The notes: generated by a model not told the origin, from the letters alone. Counted from the stretch's first letter, positions 46,254 to 55,729 are shown. The stretch is DNA of 64,000 bases from DATAGF01 sp963835685 (GCA_963835685.1 CAWIGI010000019.1:62001-126000); one strand, 5' to 3'. Numbers and translations are program-made.

Positions 46254-48381
46254 CGCCGGCGGCGACCCGCCCTCGCGGCCCGGCGGGCCGACTTGCGCGG
46301 CACGGGCGCCGGTCCGCGGCGCCGGGGCGCCGTGTCGCCACCGGCGCCCCCGTCCCCGTCGTCCTCCGCGCCCTGGAGGCGCTGGAGCTGCTCCTGGCGC
46401 AGGTCCGCGATCTCGTCGCGCAGGCGGGCGGCCAGCTCGAAGCGCAGCTCCTCGGCCGCGGCGAACATCTCCTGCTCGCGCTCGACGATCATCCGGTCGA
46501 GCTCGTCCGGGCCGACGTCGGCGAGGGCGTTGACCTCCCCGCGCGCCGCCGGCGGGCGGGCGCCGGGGCGTCGTCGTTCAGGCCCAGCAGCTCGACGATG
46601 TCGGAGACGCCCTTCACGATCGACTCCGGCGTGATGTCGTTCGCCTCGTTGTGGGCGACCTGGATCTCCCTGCGCCGGTTGGTCTCGTCGATCGCCGACC
46701 GCATCGCCTCGGTCTCGGTGTCGGCGTACATGATCACGCGGCCCGACACGTTGCGGGCCGCCCGGCCGATCGTCTGGATGAGGGAGGTGTTCCCGCGCAG
46801 GAACCCCTCCTTGTCGGCGTCGAGGATCGCGACCAGCGTGACCTCCGGGAGGTCCAGCCCCTCGCGCAGGAGGTTGACGCCGACGAGCACGTCGAAGTCG
46901 CCGAGGCGGAGCGACCGGACCACGCGGATCCGCTCGAGCGTGTCGATCTCGGAGTGCAGATAGCGCGCGCGGACGCCCGCCTCGACGAGGTAGTCGGTGA
47001 GGTCCTCCGCCATCCGCTTGGTGAGCGTCGTGACCAGGGCGCGCTCGCCGAGCTCGGCGCGGTCGCGGATCTCCCCGATGAGATCGTCGATCTGGTGGTG
47101 GGTCGGCCGCACCTCGACCTGGGGGTCCACCAGGCCGGTCGGCCGGATGATCTGCTCGACCACGTGGCCGGACGAGCGCCGCTCGAACTCGCCCGGTGTG
47201 GCGGAGACGAAGACGACCTGGTTCACGCGCTCCAGGAACTCGGGGAGCTGCAGGGGGCGGTTGTCGAGAGCCGACGGGAGCCGGAACCCCGCGTCGATCA
47301 GCGCGAGCTTGCGCGAGCGGTCGCCCTCGTACATCCCGCGGAGCTGGCCCATCGTGTTGTGGGACTCGTCGATGAAGCAGACGAAGTCGTCGGGGAAGAA
47401 GTCGAGCAGCGTGTGGGGGGGCTCGCCGGGGCGGCGGCCGTCGAGGATCCGCGAGTAGTTCTCGATGCCCGAGCAGAAGCCGAGCTCGCGCATCATCTCC
47501 ATGTCGTACTCGGTGCGCTGACGCAGGCGGTGGGCCTCCACCAGCTTGCCGGCCGACTCGAAGGCGGCGACCTGCTCCTCCAGCTCGTCCCGGATCTCGC
47601 GGACCGCCCGGTCGATGGTCGCCGGCGGGGTGACGTAGTGCGTCGCCGGGTAGGCCGCCAGGTGCTGCAGGTCGGCGTAGACCTCGCCCGTCAGCGGGTC
47701 GTACTCGGTGATGCTCTCGACCTCGTCGCCGAACATCGAGATGCGGTAGGCGGTCTCCGAGTCGGCGGGCTGGAGCTCGACCGTGTCGCCGCGCACCCGG
47801 AAGCGCCCGCGCTCGAGCGCCGTGTCGTTGCGCTGGTACTGGATCTCGACGAGGCGGCGGTAGATCGCCTCCCGCGGCTGCTCCGCGCCCACCCGGAACA
47901 GGACCATGCGCTCCTTGTAGAGCTCGGCCGAGCCGAGGCCGAAGATGCAGCTCACCGAGGCGACGATGACCACGTCGCGGCGCGCCAGCAGCGCCGCCGT
48001 GGCCGCGTGGCGCAGGCGGTCGATCTCGTCGTTCATCGACGAGTCCTTCTCGATGTAGGTGTCCGTGGCCGCGATGTAGGCCTCGGGCTGGTAGTAGTCG
48101 TAGTAGCTGACGAAGTACTCGACGGCGGCCCCCGGCAGCAGCTCGCGGAACTCGTTGCAGAGCTGGGCCGCGAGCGTCTTGTTGTGGGCGATGACCAGCG
48201 CGGGACGGGCGGCCTCGGCGATGACCCGCGCCATCGTGAAGGTCTTGCCCGAGCCGGTCACGCCGAGCAGCGTCTGGAAGCGCTCGCCCCGCGCCAGCCC
48301 CTCGCTGAGCTCGCCGATCGCGCGCGGCTGGTCGCCGGTCGGCCGGTACGCCTCGGAGACCTCGAAGACGCTCGTGCTCAC
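46250..48381 (-). CDS. uvrB: Excinuclease ABC subunit B, one-base frameshift near the 3' end
   Basis: The helicase-like damage verifier of nucleotide excision repair. GTG 48381 gives VSTSVFEVSEAYRPTGDQPR. Walker A is LLGVTGSGKTFTMARVIAEA, the beta-hairpin is YFVSYYDYYQPEAYI, and the DEAD-like motif is DDFVCFIDESHNTMGQLRGM. Motif VI is RGNTSLIQTIGRAARN. After LLGLNDDAP the frame shifts near 46550. The next frame continues with EVNALADVGPDELDRMIVER and the UVR domain (EQEMFAAAEELRFELAARLR), which binds UvrC. Corrected length is about 710 residues. A 15-bp palindrome lies upstream at 48505. Confidence 0.95.
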
Positions 48382-48598
48382 CGGCCTAGCGTAGCGCCGC
48401 CCCCGGCCTGCCACCGGGGCCAAGCCGGCAGCGCCGATGTTGCTCGCGCGGGCCAAGGCCGGCCCCCGGGGCTCGGCATATGCTCGCCATCAGTGACGTG
48501 CTGACGTGCGTCACGCACGGCCCCGCGACCGGGACGCGGGGCTTCGCACAGGCCGGCGGGTCCCACGGGTCCGCCGGCCGCCCCCCTCCCCGCGGCCT

Positions 48599-50305
48599 CT
48601 ACTGGACCTGGGCATCGCGGCCGAGGCCGCCCAGCAGGAGGTCCCGGCCGAGCCCGCCGACCAGCCGGTCGCGGCCGGCGCCCCCGAGCATCCGGTCGCG
48701 ACCCGGACCCCCGCGCAGGAGGTCGGCGCCGGTCTCGCCACGCAGCAGGTCCGCGCCCGGCCCGCCGGCCAGCGTGTCGCGGCCGGCGCCGCCGCAGATC
48801 ACGTCGTTCCGGCCGAGGCCGCGCACGACGTCGTTCCCCCCAAGGGCCGCGATGACGTCGCGCCGCGACGTGCCCCTGATGCGGTCGGCCCTCGGGGTGC
48901 CGACGATCGTGACCCTCCGGCCCGCGCACCTCCGCGGCAGGGTCGTGGGGGTCGTGGCCGGTCCCGAGGCCTGGGGGTCGGGCGTGAACCTCAGGCCACC
49001 CACCCGCAGCACCTGCTCGGTCGGGCTCGTGGTGATCCGCCACGCCGCGACGGCGTCGCCGTCGGGCTCCACGGCCACCGACAGGCCGCTGCCGGTGACC
49101 ATGTCCGCGATGAGCGCGGCGGGGCCGAAGGCGCCTCCGGCCGGCCGCCGGGAGACCTCGGCGAGCCGGACATCGTTGCTGAGAGACCGCGACCAGGCCA
49201 CCAGCGCCGCGCCGGAGGCGTCGAAGCCCACCGATGTGGTGCCCGTCTGGCCGCCCGGCCCCGCGGGCGGGGCGAGCGGCACGACGGGGCCGGGGGCGCC
49301 GCCCGGCGGCCGCACCAGGGCGCTCGCCGCCACGCTCCCCGCGGGGCCGTGAACGATTGCGATCACCGCAGTCCCGGAGGCGGGGTCGATCGCGACGCGG
49401 GGGCTGAAGGCGTTCTCCAGGAGCGGCTCGGGAGACCCGAAGCCCGCGCCGCCGGGCGGGCGCACGGCGAACCAGACGGTGGTGACCGCGCCGACGGACC
49501 GGCTCCAGACCGCGATGGCCTCGCCGCTCGGCCCGATCGCGACCTCGGGCTCGGACAGGCCCTCGTCCGCGGACGCCTCGCTCGCCAGGAGCTGCAGCCC
49601 CTGGAATGCCGGGCCCGTCGTCGAGCCGATCCGGGCCTCGATCGCCCCCTCGCTCGGCGCCGTGGTGCGCCTCCACACGACCGCCGCCTCCCCGCCCGCG
49701 TTGACGGCGACGCGGGCGGCGATGGTGGCGCCGCTCGCGGGCGTCGACAGGGGGACCGGCGTCTCGAACACCCCGCCGAGGGCGCGGCGCGAGGCGACCA
49801 CGACGTCCATCCCCGTCGTCACCGACTCCCAGACGGCGAGGGCGGTGCCGGCGCCGTCGATCCCCACCTCCGAGCCGGATTCCACTGCCGGCAGGCTCTG
49901 CGCCGGCGAGAACGTCCCGGCGCTGGGGCGCCTCGCCCAGCCGCCCATCTCGCCGCCCGTCGCGTGGGTCCAGACGGCCAGGACGGCGCCGTCGGGCTCG
50001 AAGACGAAGTCCGGGTTGATGCCGTTGGGCGTCGTGGTGAGGAACTCGACGGGGGCGAACGGGCCGTCGCCCGGGCGGAACGCGGCCAGCACCGTCGCGG
50101 GCGGGTTGTTCTGCCCCGTCCACCCCACGACCGCGTCCCCCTGGCGGCTCGCCGCGACCTGAACGCCGTTCACGAGGTCGTCGGTGAAGAGGTTGACGAC
50201 CGGCAGCGGCTGAAACGCGCCGGCGGCCGGTCCGGCGCACGCCAGTCCGGCGGCTGCCAGCCCCGCGAGGGCGAGGCGGCGGAGGGCGTGCGGTCCCGGC
50301 GGCAT
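48599..50305 (-). CDS. Secreted protein with beta-propeller-like repeats and RTX-type C-terminus
   Basis: A 568-residue exported protein. ATG 50305 starts a signal peptide (LRRLALAGLAAAGLACAGPA). The middle has repeated units with a V-W core (AVVGWTGQNN, AVLAVWTHATGGEMGGWARR, ALAVWESVTTGMDVVVASRR, AVVWRRTTAPSEGAIEARIG, AIAVWSRSVGAVTTVWFAVR), as in a beta-propeller. The last 100 residues hold RTX-like nonapeptides (GGNDVVRGLGRND, GGAGRDTLAGGPGAD, GGPGRDRMLGGAGRD) that bind Ca2+ outside the cell. No catalytic domain is present. Such proteins are common in Thermoleophilia; the function is unknown. Confidence 0.8.
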   Translation of the reverse strand: MPPGPHALRRLALAGLAAAGLACAGPAAGAFQPLPVVNLFTDDLVNGVQVAASRQGDAVVGWTGQNNPPATVLAAFRPGDGPFAPVEFLTTTPNGINPDFVFEPDGAVLAVWTHATGGEMGGWARRPSAGTFSPAQSLPAVESGSEVGIDGAGTALAVWESVTTGMDVVVASRRALGGVFETPVPLSTPASGATIAARVAVNAGGEAAVVWRRTTAPSEGAIEARIGSTTGPAFQGLQLLASEASADEGLSEPEVAIGPSGEAIAVWSRSVGAVTTVWFAVRPPGGAGFGSPEPLLENAFSPRVAIDPASGTAVIAIVHGPAGSVAASALVRPPGGAPGPVVPLAPPAGPGGQTGTTSVGFDASGAALVAWSRSLSNDVRLAEVSRRPAGGAFGPAALIADMVTGSGLSVAVEPDGDAVAAWRITTSPTEQVLRVGGLRFTPDPQASGPATTPTTLPRRCAGRRVTIVGTPRADRIRGTSRRDVIAALGGNDVVRGLGRNDVICGGAGRDTLAGGPGADLLRGETGADLLRGGPGRDRMLGGAGRDRLVGGLGRDLLLGGLGRDAQVQ

Positions 50306-50313
50306 GCGGCAGG

Positions 50314-51021
50314 CTACGACGCGCCGGTATCCCGTGTCACCCCCGCCGATCGGGTGGTCAGGCGCGCGCCGTAGGCGCGCCGGTAGATCGGTATCGCTTC
50401 CCGCACCTTCCGCACGAAGCCGCGGGTCTCGGCGAACGGGATGTCGTCCGGGATCACCAGGGCACGGCCCTCCGCCTGGGCCTCCTCGAGCCAGCGGCCG
50501 AGGTTGGACGGTCCGCCGTTGTAGGCGGCGAGCGCCAGGTTGACCGAGCCGTAGCGGTCGATCAGGTACCGCAGGAAGCGGGTGCCGTACGCGATGTTGA
50601 CGCCGGCCTCCTCGATGCGGTCGGGCGAGGGGCCCGGCCGGTCGGGCAGGCCCGCGACGAAGCGGGCCGTGTCGGGCTGCACCTGCATGAGGCCCACCGC
50701 GCCCTGGTCGGAGCGCGAGTCGGCGGCGAAGCCGCTCTCGGTGTCGATCACCGCGGCGACGAGGGCCGGATCGAGGCCGTTCCGGGCTGCCTCGTCGCGC
50801 AGGGCCTGCTCGTGCTCCAGCGGGTACCACATCCGCGCATACCAACCCGGCATCTGCTGGTGCACCTCGTACCAGGCGCCCCCGGCAGCGCCGAGGACGA
50901 ACAGCGCGGCGACCAGCCACGTCAGGCGCCGGCGACGGCGTCGGGGGCGCGTCGTGCCCGGCACGCCGGCGACGGCCTCGGCGCCGCGGGCGGCGCGGTC
51001 AGTGGTCGCGGTTCGCCGCAT
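50314..51021 (-). CDS. Lytic transglycosylase (Slt70-like)
   Basis: A 235-residue membrane-anchored peptidoglycan lyase. An Arg-rich N-terminus precedes one membrane helix (RLTWLVAALFVLGAAGGAWY). The SLT domain follows: DPALVAAVIDTESGFAADSR with the catalytic Glu, SDQGAVGLMQVQPDTARFVA, AYGTRFLRYLIDRYGSVNLA and LAAYNGGPSNLGRW. ETRGFVRKVREAIPIYRRAY ends the domain. The start overlaps the 3' end of coaE by 23 bases. Confidence 0.9.
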   Translation of the reverse strand: MRRTATTDRAARGAEAVAGVPGTTRPRRRRRRLTWLVAALFVLGAAGGAWYEVHQQMPGWYARMWYPLEHEQALRDEAARNGLDPALVAAVIDTESGFAADSRSDQGAVGLMQVQPDTARFVAGLPDRPGPSPDRIEEAGVNIAYGTRFLRYLIDRYGSVNLALAAYNGGPSNLGRWLEEAQAEGRALVIPDDIPFAETRGFVRKVREAIPIYRRAYGARLTTRSAGVTRDTGAS

Positions 51022-51637
51022 CGCAGGGGAGACCAGCGTACTCCGCGAACCGGTCGGCCACCCACGCGCGCAGGGCGGCGAGACCGGCGTCGTTGACGAG
51101 CACCCGGTCGGCGCGCGCCGCCTTCTCGTCCTCGGGCATCTGGCGGGCGCTGCGGGCCTGGAAGTCCTGCCCGCGTGCCTCCACGCGCCGGCGGCGCACC
51201 TCCTCGGGGGCGGTGACGAGCAGCGCCGCGTCGAACCGGCCCTCGGCCCCGGCCTCGAACAGCAACGGCACCTCGCAGACGAGCAGCGGCGGCGGCGGTT
51301 CGCGGGCGGACTGCTCCTCCACCCACGCGGCCCGGCGGCCCTCGATGCGCGGATGGAGGAGCCCCTCGAGGTAGGCGATCCCTCCCTCATGGGCGAACGC
51401 CCGCGCGCCGAGCGCGGCCCGGTCCACCACTCCGCCGGGCGCGATCTCCGGCCCGAAGCGCTCGGCCACGGCCGCGACCACCTCCGGATCCGCGTAAAGG
51501 TCGTGGACGATCTGGTCGCTCGAGAGCGTCGCCGCGCCGCACGCCGCGAACGCCGCGAGCGCCTCGGACTTGCCGGAGCCGATCCCCCCGGTCACGGCGA
51601 CGCACGGGGGCGCCGCTCGCGCCCCCGCCGCCCCCAC
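50999..51637 (-). CDS. coaE: Dephospho-CoA kinase
   Basis: Last enzyme of CoA synthesis, phosphorylating the 3' ribose hydroxyl. The P-loop is CVAVTGGIGSGKSEALAAF. SSDQIVHDLYADPEVVAAV and the lid VCEVPLLFEAGAEGRFDAAL, VTAPEEVRRRRVEARGQDF and QMPEDEKAARADRVLVNDA are typical. At 212 residues it is normal length. The GTG start at 51637 lies 4 bases after the rpsA stop, so rpsA, coaE and the transglycosylase form one transcript. It complements the panC-panD and panB genes elsewhere in the window. Confidence 0.93.
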   Translation of the reverse strand: MGAAGARAAPPCVAVTGGIGSGKSEALAAFAACGAATLSSDQIVHDLYADPEVVAAVAERFGPEIAPGGVVDRAALGARAFAHEGGIAYLEGLLHPRIEGRRAAWVEEQSAREPPPPLLVCEVPLLFEAGAEGRFDAALLVTAPEEVRRRRVEARGQDFQARSARQMPEDEKAARADRVLVNDAGLAALRAWVADRFAEYAGLPCDAANRDH

Positions 51638-51641
51638 CGCG

Positions 51642-53300
51642 CTACGAGTCGTCGCCCTCGGCGGCCTCGGCCTCGGCCACGGGCTCGGCCTCCGCGGCCG
51701 GCTCGGCCTCCACCTCTGCCACGGGCTCGGCCTCCGCGGCCGGCTCGCCCTCCACCTCTGCCACGGGCTCCTCGGGCTCCACGGCCGCCTCGGCCTCCAC
51801 CTCTGCCACAGGCTCCTCGGCCACGGCCGCCTCGGCCTCCACCTCTGCCACAGGCTCCTCGGCCACGGCCGCCTCGGCCTCCACCTCTGCCACAGGCTCC
51901 TCGGCCACGGCCGCCTCGGCCTCCACCTCTGCCACAGGCTCCTCGGGCGGGGTCTCCGCTCCGGCGACCTCGGCGGCCGGCTCCTCGACCTCGACCGCGT
52001 CGGCGATGGGCGCGTCCGCCTCGGCGACGGGCTCCTCGACCTCGGCCGTCTCCTCGTCCGCCGGCTGGGCCTCGAGGGCCGCGGCGCGCACGTCGTCGGG
52101 GAGCCGGTGCTGGATCGGATCGCTGTCCGCCACGCGCTTCAGGCTGAGCGACAGGCGCCGCCGGTCCGCGTCGATCTCGATGATGCGGACAGCCAGCACG
52201 TCGCCCTGGTTGACGACCTCGCGCGGGTTCTCCACGTGGTGGGCCGCCAGCTCGGAGATGTGCACGAGGCCCTCGACGCCCGCGTGGATCTCGACGAAGG
52301 CGCCGAACGTCACGACCTTCGTGACGCGGCCCTCGACGACGTCGCCGACCTCGTAGGCCTCGATGACGCTCTGCCACGGGTCGGCCTGGGTCTGCTTGAG
52401 GCCGAGCGAGATCCGCTGCCGGTCGCGGTCGATGTCCAGGACCTTCACGCGCACCTTCTCGCCGATCTGGAGCACCTCGGAGGGATGGTTGACGTGGCTC
52501 CACGAGAGCTCGGAGATGTGGATGAGGCCGTCGATGCCGTCGAGGTCGACGAACGCCCCGAACTCGACGATGTTCGAGATCACGCCCTCGACGACCTTGC
52601 CCGGCTGCAGCTCGTCGAGGATCTTCTGGCGCACCTCGCGCCGCTCGTCCTCGAGCACCGCCCGGCGCGACAGCACGACGTTGTTCCGGTTGCGGTTGAG
52701 CTCGATGACCTTGCACTCGAGCTTGCGGCCGAGGAACTCGTCGAGGTCCTGGACGCGGCGGATGTCCACGAGCGAGGCGGGCAGGAACCCCCGGACGCCG
52801 AGGTCGAGGATGAGGCCGCCCTTGACGACCTCGATGACCGTGCCCTCGACGTTCTCGCCGGCGGTGGCGGCCGCCTCGATGCGCTTCCACGCCTTCTCGA
52901 AGCGCGCCCGCTTCTTGGAGAGGATCAGGCGTCCCTCCTGGTCCTCCTTCTGCATGACCAGCGCGTCCACCATCTCGCCCAGGGCGACCTCGTCCTCGGG
53001 CCGCACGCTCTTGCGGATGGACAGCTCCGGCAGCGGGATGACGCCCTCGCTCTTGTAGCCGATGTTGACCAGGACCTCGTCCTTGTCGACGCGCACCACC
53101 CTCCCGGTGACGACGTCCCCCTCGGAGAAGATCGGGATCGTCAGGTCGTAGTTGGGCACCTGCACGCCGTCGACCTCGATGTACTCGGGGCCATCGAGCG
53201 TGCGGACCGGGCTTTCGAGATCCGGCGCCGGGGCGGCCGGGGCGTCCGCTGGGGGCGCCTCGGGCTCGGCGGTGGCGATCTCGGGCTGGTCAGTCGTCAT
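51642..53300 (-). CDS. rpsA: 30S ribosomal protein S1 with long acidic repeat tail
   Basis: A 552-residue S1 protein. After an acidic Pro/Ala-rich N-terminus, four S1 RNA-binding domains occupy residues about 55-385. Examples are GDVVTGRVVRVDKDEVLVNI, VEGTVIEVVKGGLILDLGVR, VEGVISNIVEFGAFVDLDGI and VEGRVTKVVTFGAFVEIHAG. The last 150 residues are an almost pure Ala/Glu/Val/Pro tail built from repeats of EEPVAEVEAEAAVA and must be disordered and strongly negative. Four-domain S1 is normal in actinobacteria, but this tail is unusually long and regular. It is first in the rpsA-coaE-transglycosylase unit. Confidence 0.95.
   Translation of the reverse strand: MTTDQPEIATAEPEAPPADAPAAPAPDLESPVRTLDGPEYIEVDGVQVPNYDLTIPIFSEGDVVTGRVVRVDKDEVLVNIGYKSEGVIPLPELSIRKSVRPEDEVALGEMVDALVMQKEDQEGRLILSKKRARFEKAWKRIEAAATAGENVEGTVIEVVKGGLILDLGVRGFLPASLVDIRRVQDLDEFLGRKLECKVIELNRNRNNVVLSRRAVLEDERREVRQKILDELQPGKVVEGVISNIVEFGAFVDLDGIDGLIHISELSWSHVNHPSEVLQIGEKVRVKVLDIDRDRQRISLGLKQTQADPWQSVIEAYEVGDVVEGRVTKVVTFGAFVEIHAGVEGLVHISELAAHHVENPREVVNQGDVLAVRIIEIDADRRRLSLSLKRVADSDPIQHRLPDDVRAAALEAQPADEETAEVEEPVAEADAPIADAVEVEEPAAEVAGAETPPEEPVAEVEAEAAVAEEPVAEVEAEAAVAEEPVAEVEAEAAVAEEPVAEVEAEAAVEPEEPVAEVEGEPAAEAEPVAEVEAEPAAEAEPVAEAEAAEGDDS
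51781..51948. repeat. 42-bp tandem repeat array in rpsA
   Basis: Four head-to-tail 42-bp copies (starts 51781, 51823, 51865, 51907), nearly identical and in frame with rpsA, encode the 14-residue unit EEPVAEVEAEAAVA. Diverged copies continue to about 51660. Identity at the DNA level implies recent expansion or ongoing homogenisation, so copy number may vary between strains or be misassembled. Confidence 0.9.
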
Positions 53301-53426
53301 CGGTGGGACGTCCTCGTTGCGGTGTGGCTCCGGGCACGAGCCGACGGTCCGGGCGTGCCGGAGGGCGAGCAGTATAGACCCGCGGGCCGGGAGCGGCCAT
53401 CGGCCTCCGCGCCCCTCGCACCGGCG

Positions 53427-54122
53427 CTAGGCCAGCGCGGCGAGCACCCCGTCGACATCCGCCGGGGCGAGGCGGCCGGCCCGCGCCGCGCGGATGCGCC
53501 CGTCGCGGCCGACCGCCAGGGCCGCGGGCACGCTGCGAACGGGGAGCGACGCGGCGCGGGGGTGGTCGGCGAGGCTCACGCGCACCACTCCGCGCCCGCC
53601 CGCCGCGGTCTCCAGCTCGCGCGCGAACGGCTCGCAGCGCGCGCATCCCGGAGCGGTGAGGACGACCAGCCAGGGCCCGTCGCCCGTGAGGCCGAGATCC
53701 CCCCGCACGTCCTCGCGCCCGTGCGAGCGCCGCATCAGCAGCCGGTAGGCCTCGCACCCGACGCACAGCCCCGTGAGGGCCGACACGAGCGCCAGGGCGG
53801 CGACGAGGCCGGCGAGGACCCACCCCGCGGTCTCGGCTCCCCCGTACAGGAGGGCGACCGACGCCACCAGGAACGCGGCCGCCAGCGCCTGCGCGAAGCG
53901 CACCGGCGCGGCCGGCTCCAGCTCGCGCGGCGGGCGGGCGATCAGACGGAACGCCCAGGCGACCGGCGAGACGCGCGGGCCCGCCAGGCCGAGCAGCACG
54001 AGGGCGAGGGCGACCACCACCGCCACCGGCTGGTCGAAGAGGATGGCCTCGAGGCACAGCACCCCGGTGATGGCCTGCGCGAAGCGGGGCTGGAGGGGGT
54101 GGACGGCGGGCGACGCCGGCAT
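53427..54122 (-). CDS. DUF4395 membrane protein fused to a thioredoxin-like domain
   Basis: Encodes 231 residues. ATG 54122 gives PASPAVHPLQPRFAQAITGV and four membrane helices, with the DUF4395 signature GLCVGCEAYRLL at about residue 120. A soluble thioredoxin-like domain follows: GPWLVVLTAPGCARCEPFAR (CxxC), VVRVSLADHPRAAS, and VPAALAVGRDGRIRAARAGR with the cis-Pro. Joining a two-Cys membrane domain to a CxxC domain suggests electron transfer across the membrane, analogous to DsbD/CcdA or VKOR systems (inference). It is divergent from the methyltransferase. Confidence 0.8.
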   Translation of the reverse strand: MPASPAVHPLQPRFAQAITGVLCLEAILFDQPVAVVVALALVLLGLAGPRVSPVAWAFRLIARPPRELEPAAPVRFAQALAAAFLVASVALLYGGAETAGWVLAGLVAALALVSALTGLCVGCEAYRLLMRRSHGREDVRGDLGLTGDGPWLVVLTAPGCARCEPFARELETAAGGRGVVRVSLADHPRAASLPVRSVPAALAVGRDGRIRAARAGRLAPADVDGVLAALA

Positions 54123-54232
54123 TCCCGTCAGGTTAGGAGATAAGTCGCGGGTAAGCCCACGGGAATAGACCGACCCCGGCGGCGTCCCGGAGGAGAGCGC
54201 CGCACGAGCGCCCCCGACGCCGGAGGATGAAC

Positions 54233-55051
54233 ATGACCACGACCTACGTCCTGGGCCACGCCCCCGACGAGCTGCGCCGCCTCGACGAGCAGTCCGCGAT
54301 CCTGCGGCCCGCGACCGTGCGCCTGCTGGCCGACTGCGGTCTGCGCCCCGGTATGCGCGTCCTCGACGTCGGCTGCGGCACCGGCGAGGTGACGATGCTC
54401 GCCGCGGACGCGGTCGGGCCGGCCGGAGAGGTCCTCGGCGTCGACCGGGCACCGGAGGCCCTCGAGAAAGGCCGCGACCGCGCCGCGCTGCGCGGCGCCG
54501 AGCACGTGCGCTTCGTCGAGGACGACGTCGCGGCGATGACCGCCGACGAGCCCTTCGACGCCGTCGTCGGCCGGATGGTCCTGACGCACCAGCCGGACCC
54601 GGCCGCGCTGCTCGCCCACCTGGCCGGGCTGGCGCGCCCCGGCGCCACGATCGCGTTCGCCGAGATCGTCATGGTGCCGGCCCGCACGGCGGTCCCACCG
54701 CGCCCGCTTTTCGAAAACACGGTGGACTGCATCGACCGGGCGCTGACCCGCGCCGGCGTGCACACGCGCATGGGCGTCGCCCTGCACGACACCTTCGTGC
54801 GGGCCGGACTCCCGGCGCCGGCGGCCCGGCTGGAGCCGCTGCTGACCGTTGGCGGCGACTCCGCGTACATCCGGTGGGGCGTCGAGACCCTCCGCACGCT
54901 GCTGCCCGTCCTCGAGCCGCTCGGCGTGACGACGCCGGCCGAGGTTGACATCGGCACGCTCGCCGACCGGCTCTCGGACGAGGCCGCCGCGACCGGCGGG
55001 GCGGCCATGCCCTGCATGCTCGGCACGGCCTGGACCCGGCTACCGGGCTGA
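54233..55051 (+). CDS. SAM-dependent methyltransferase
   Basis: A 272-residue class I methyltransferase. Motif I is MRVLDVGCGTGEVTMLAADA, followed by GEVLGVDRAPEALEKGRDRA, VRFVEDDVAAMTADEPFDAV and HLAGLARPGATIAFAEIVMV. The C-terminal half (about 150-272) is a substrate domain with no clear hints. GGAGG sits directly against an ATG at 54227, leaving no spacing, so I chose the second ATG (54233), six bases after it. It converges with the J-like gene and overlaps its 3' end by 12 bases. Confidence 0.8.
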   Translation: MTTTYVLGHAPDELRRLDEQSAILRPATVRLLADCGLRPGMRVLDVGCGTGEVTMLAADAVGPAGEVLGVDRAPEALEKGRDRAALRGAEHVRFVEDDVAAMTADEPFDAVVGRMVLTHQPDPAALLAHLAGLARPGATIAFAEIVMVPARTAVPPRPLFENTVDCIDRALTRAGVHTRMGVALHDTFVRAGLPAPAARLEPLLTVGGDSAYIRWGVETLRTLLPVLEPLGVTTPAEVDIGTLADRLSDEAAATGGAAMPCMLGTAWTRLPG

Positions 55052-55729
55052 CGGGGCGACCGCGCCCGGCAGGGCCGGCGGCTGGGCGACGTCGCGCAGG
55101 GTGAACGCGTGCGGCGTCGGCCCGTAGGCGCGCAGGCGGGCGAGGCGCGCCTCCGCGTCGGCGACGCTCGGGATGCTCCCGGCCGGCACCCACCAGAGGG
55201 CCGTCTCGGGCTCGGCGAGCCGCTCGAACCACTCGCGCCGCCGGCGCAGGACGGCGGCGTGGTCCTCGCCGTAGACGAAGGCCCGGAGGGCCTCCACGGA
55301 CTCCCAGACGGACATGTTGACGATCAGGCGGTCGTCGCCGAACGCCCGGATCGCGGTGGCGTCGCCGTCCTCGGTCTGCAGGCGCCAGACGAAGCCCGGG
55401 CTGGCGTCGGCCACCGCGTTGACGGGTGCCAGCACGGCGACGAAGTCCGCCAGCAGGGGCGCGTCGAGCGGCTCGCGCGGCAGCGCGATGTTGACCTGGG
55501 CGAGGTGCCAGCCGCCGGCGTCGTGGGCCGCCCGCAACAGCGGGTCGGCGAGCGTGCGGTGCGCGGCCATCAGCTCGGCCAGTCGCCGGGGCGCGTCGCC
55601 GGCCTCCGAGCGCAGGACCACCTCCCGCAGGACGCCGAACGCGGCGTCGATCACCTCCGGGCGGGCGTCGGGCTGCACCTGCAGGACCCGGTACGGGTCG
55701 GGCGCGCCTACGCCTTCGCGTCCAGCCAC
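55040..55729 (-). CDS. J-domain-like/DUF3291 fusion protein
   Basis: Encodes 229 residues from GTG 55729, just after GGGGGAGAC and inside the end of polA. Residues about 10-70 (DPYRVLQVQPDARPEVIDAA, LRRLAELMAAHRTLADPLLRAAHD in part) follow the helix pattern of a DnaJ J-domain. The HPD tripeptide needed to stimulate DnaK is absent. Residues about 75-220 are a complete DUF3291 domain: HLAQVNIALPREPLDAPLLA, NAVADASPGFVWRLQTEDGD, NMSVWESVEALRAFVYGEDH and LWWVPAGSIPSVADAEARL, a dimeric alpha/beta-barrel-like fold. The function is unknown; the pairing is unusual. Confidence 0.75.
   Translation of the reverse strand: MAGREGVGAPDPYRVLQVQPDARPEVIDAAFGVLREVVLRSEAGDAPRRLAELMAAHRTLADPLLRAAHDAGGWHLAQVNIALPREPLDAPLLADFVAVLAPVNAVADASPGFVWRLQTEDGDATAIRAFGDDRLIVNMSVWESVEALRAFVYGEDHAAVLRRRREWFERLAEPETALWWVPAGSIPSVADAEARLARLRAYGPTPHAFTLRDVAQPPALPGAVAPSAR

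Noticed and set aside
51600..52000. CRISPR-like array in the repeat-rich part of rpsA
   Set aside because: Repeats are directly adjacent, in frame and have no spacers; they encode the acidic S1 tail.
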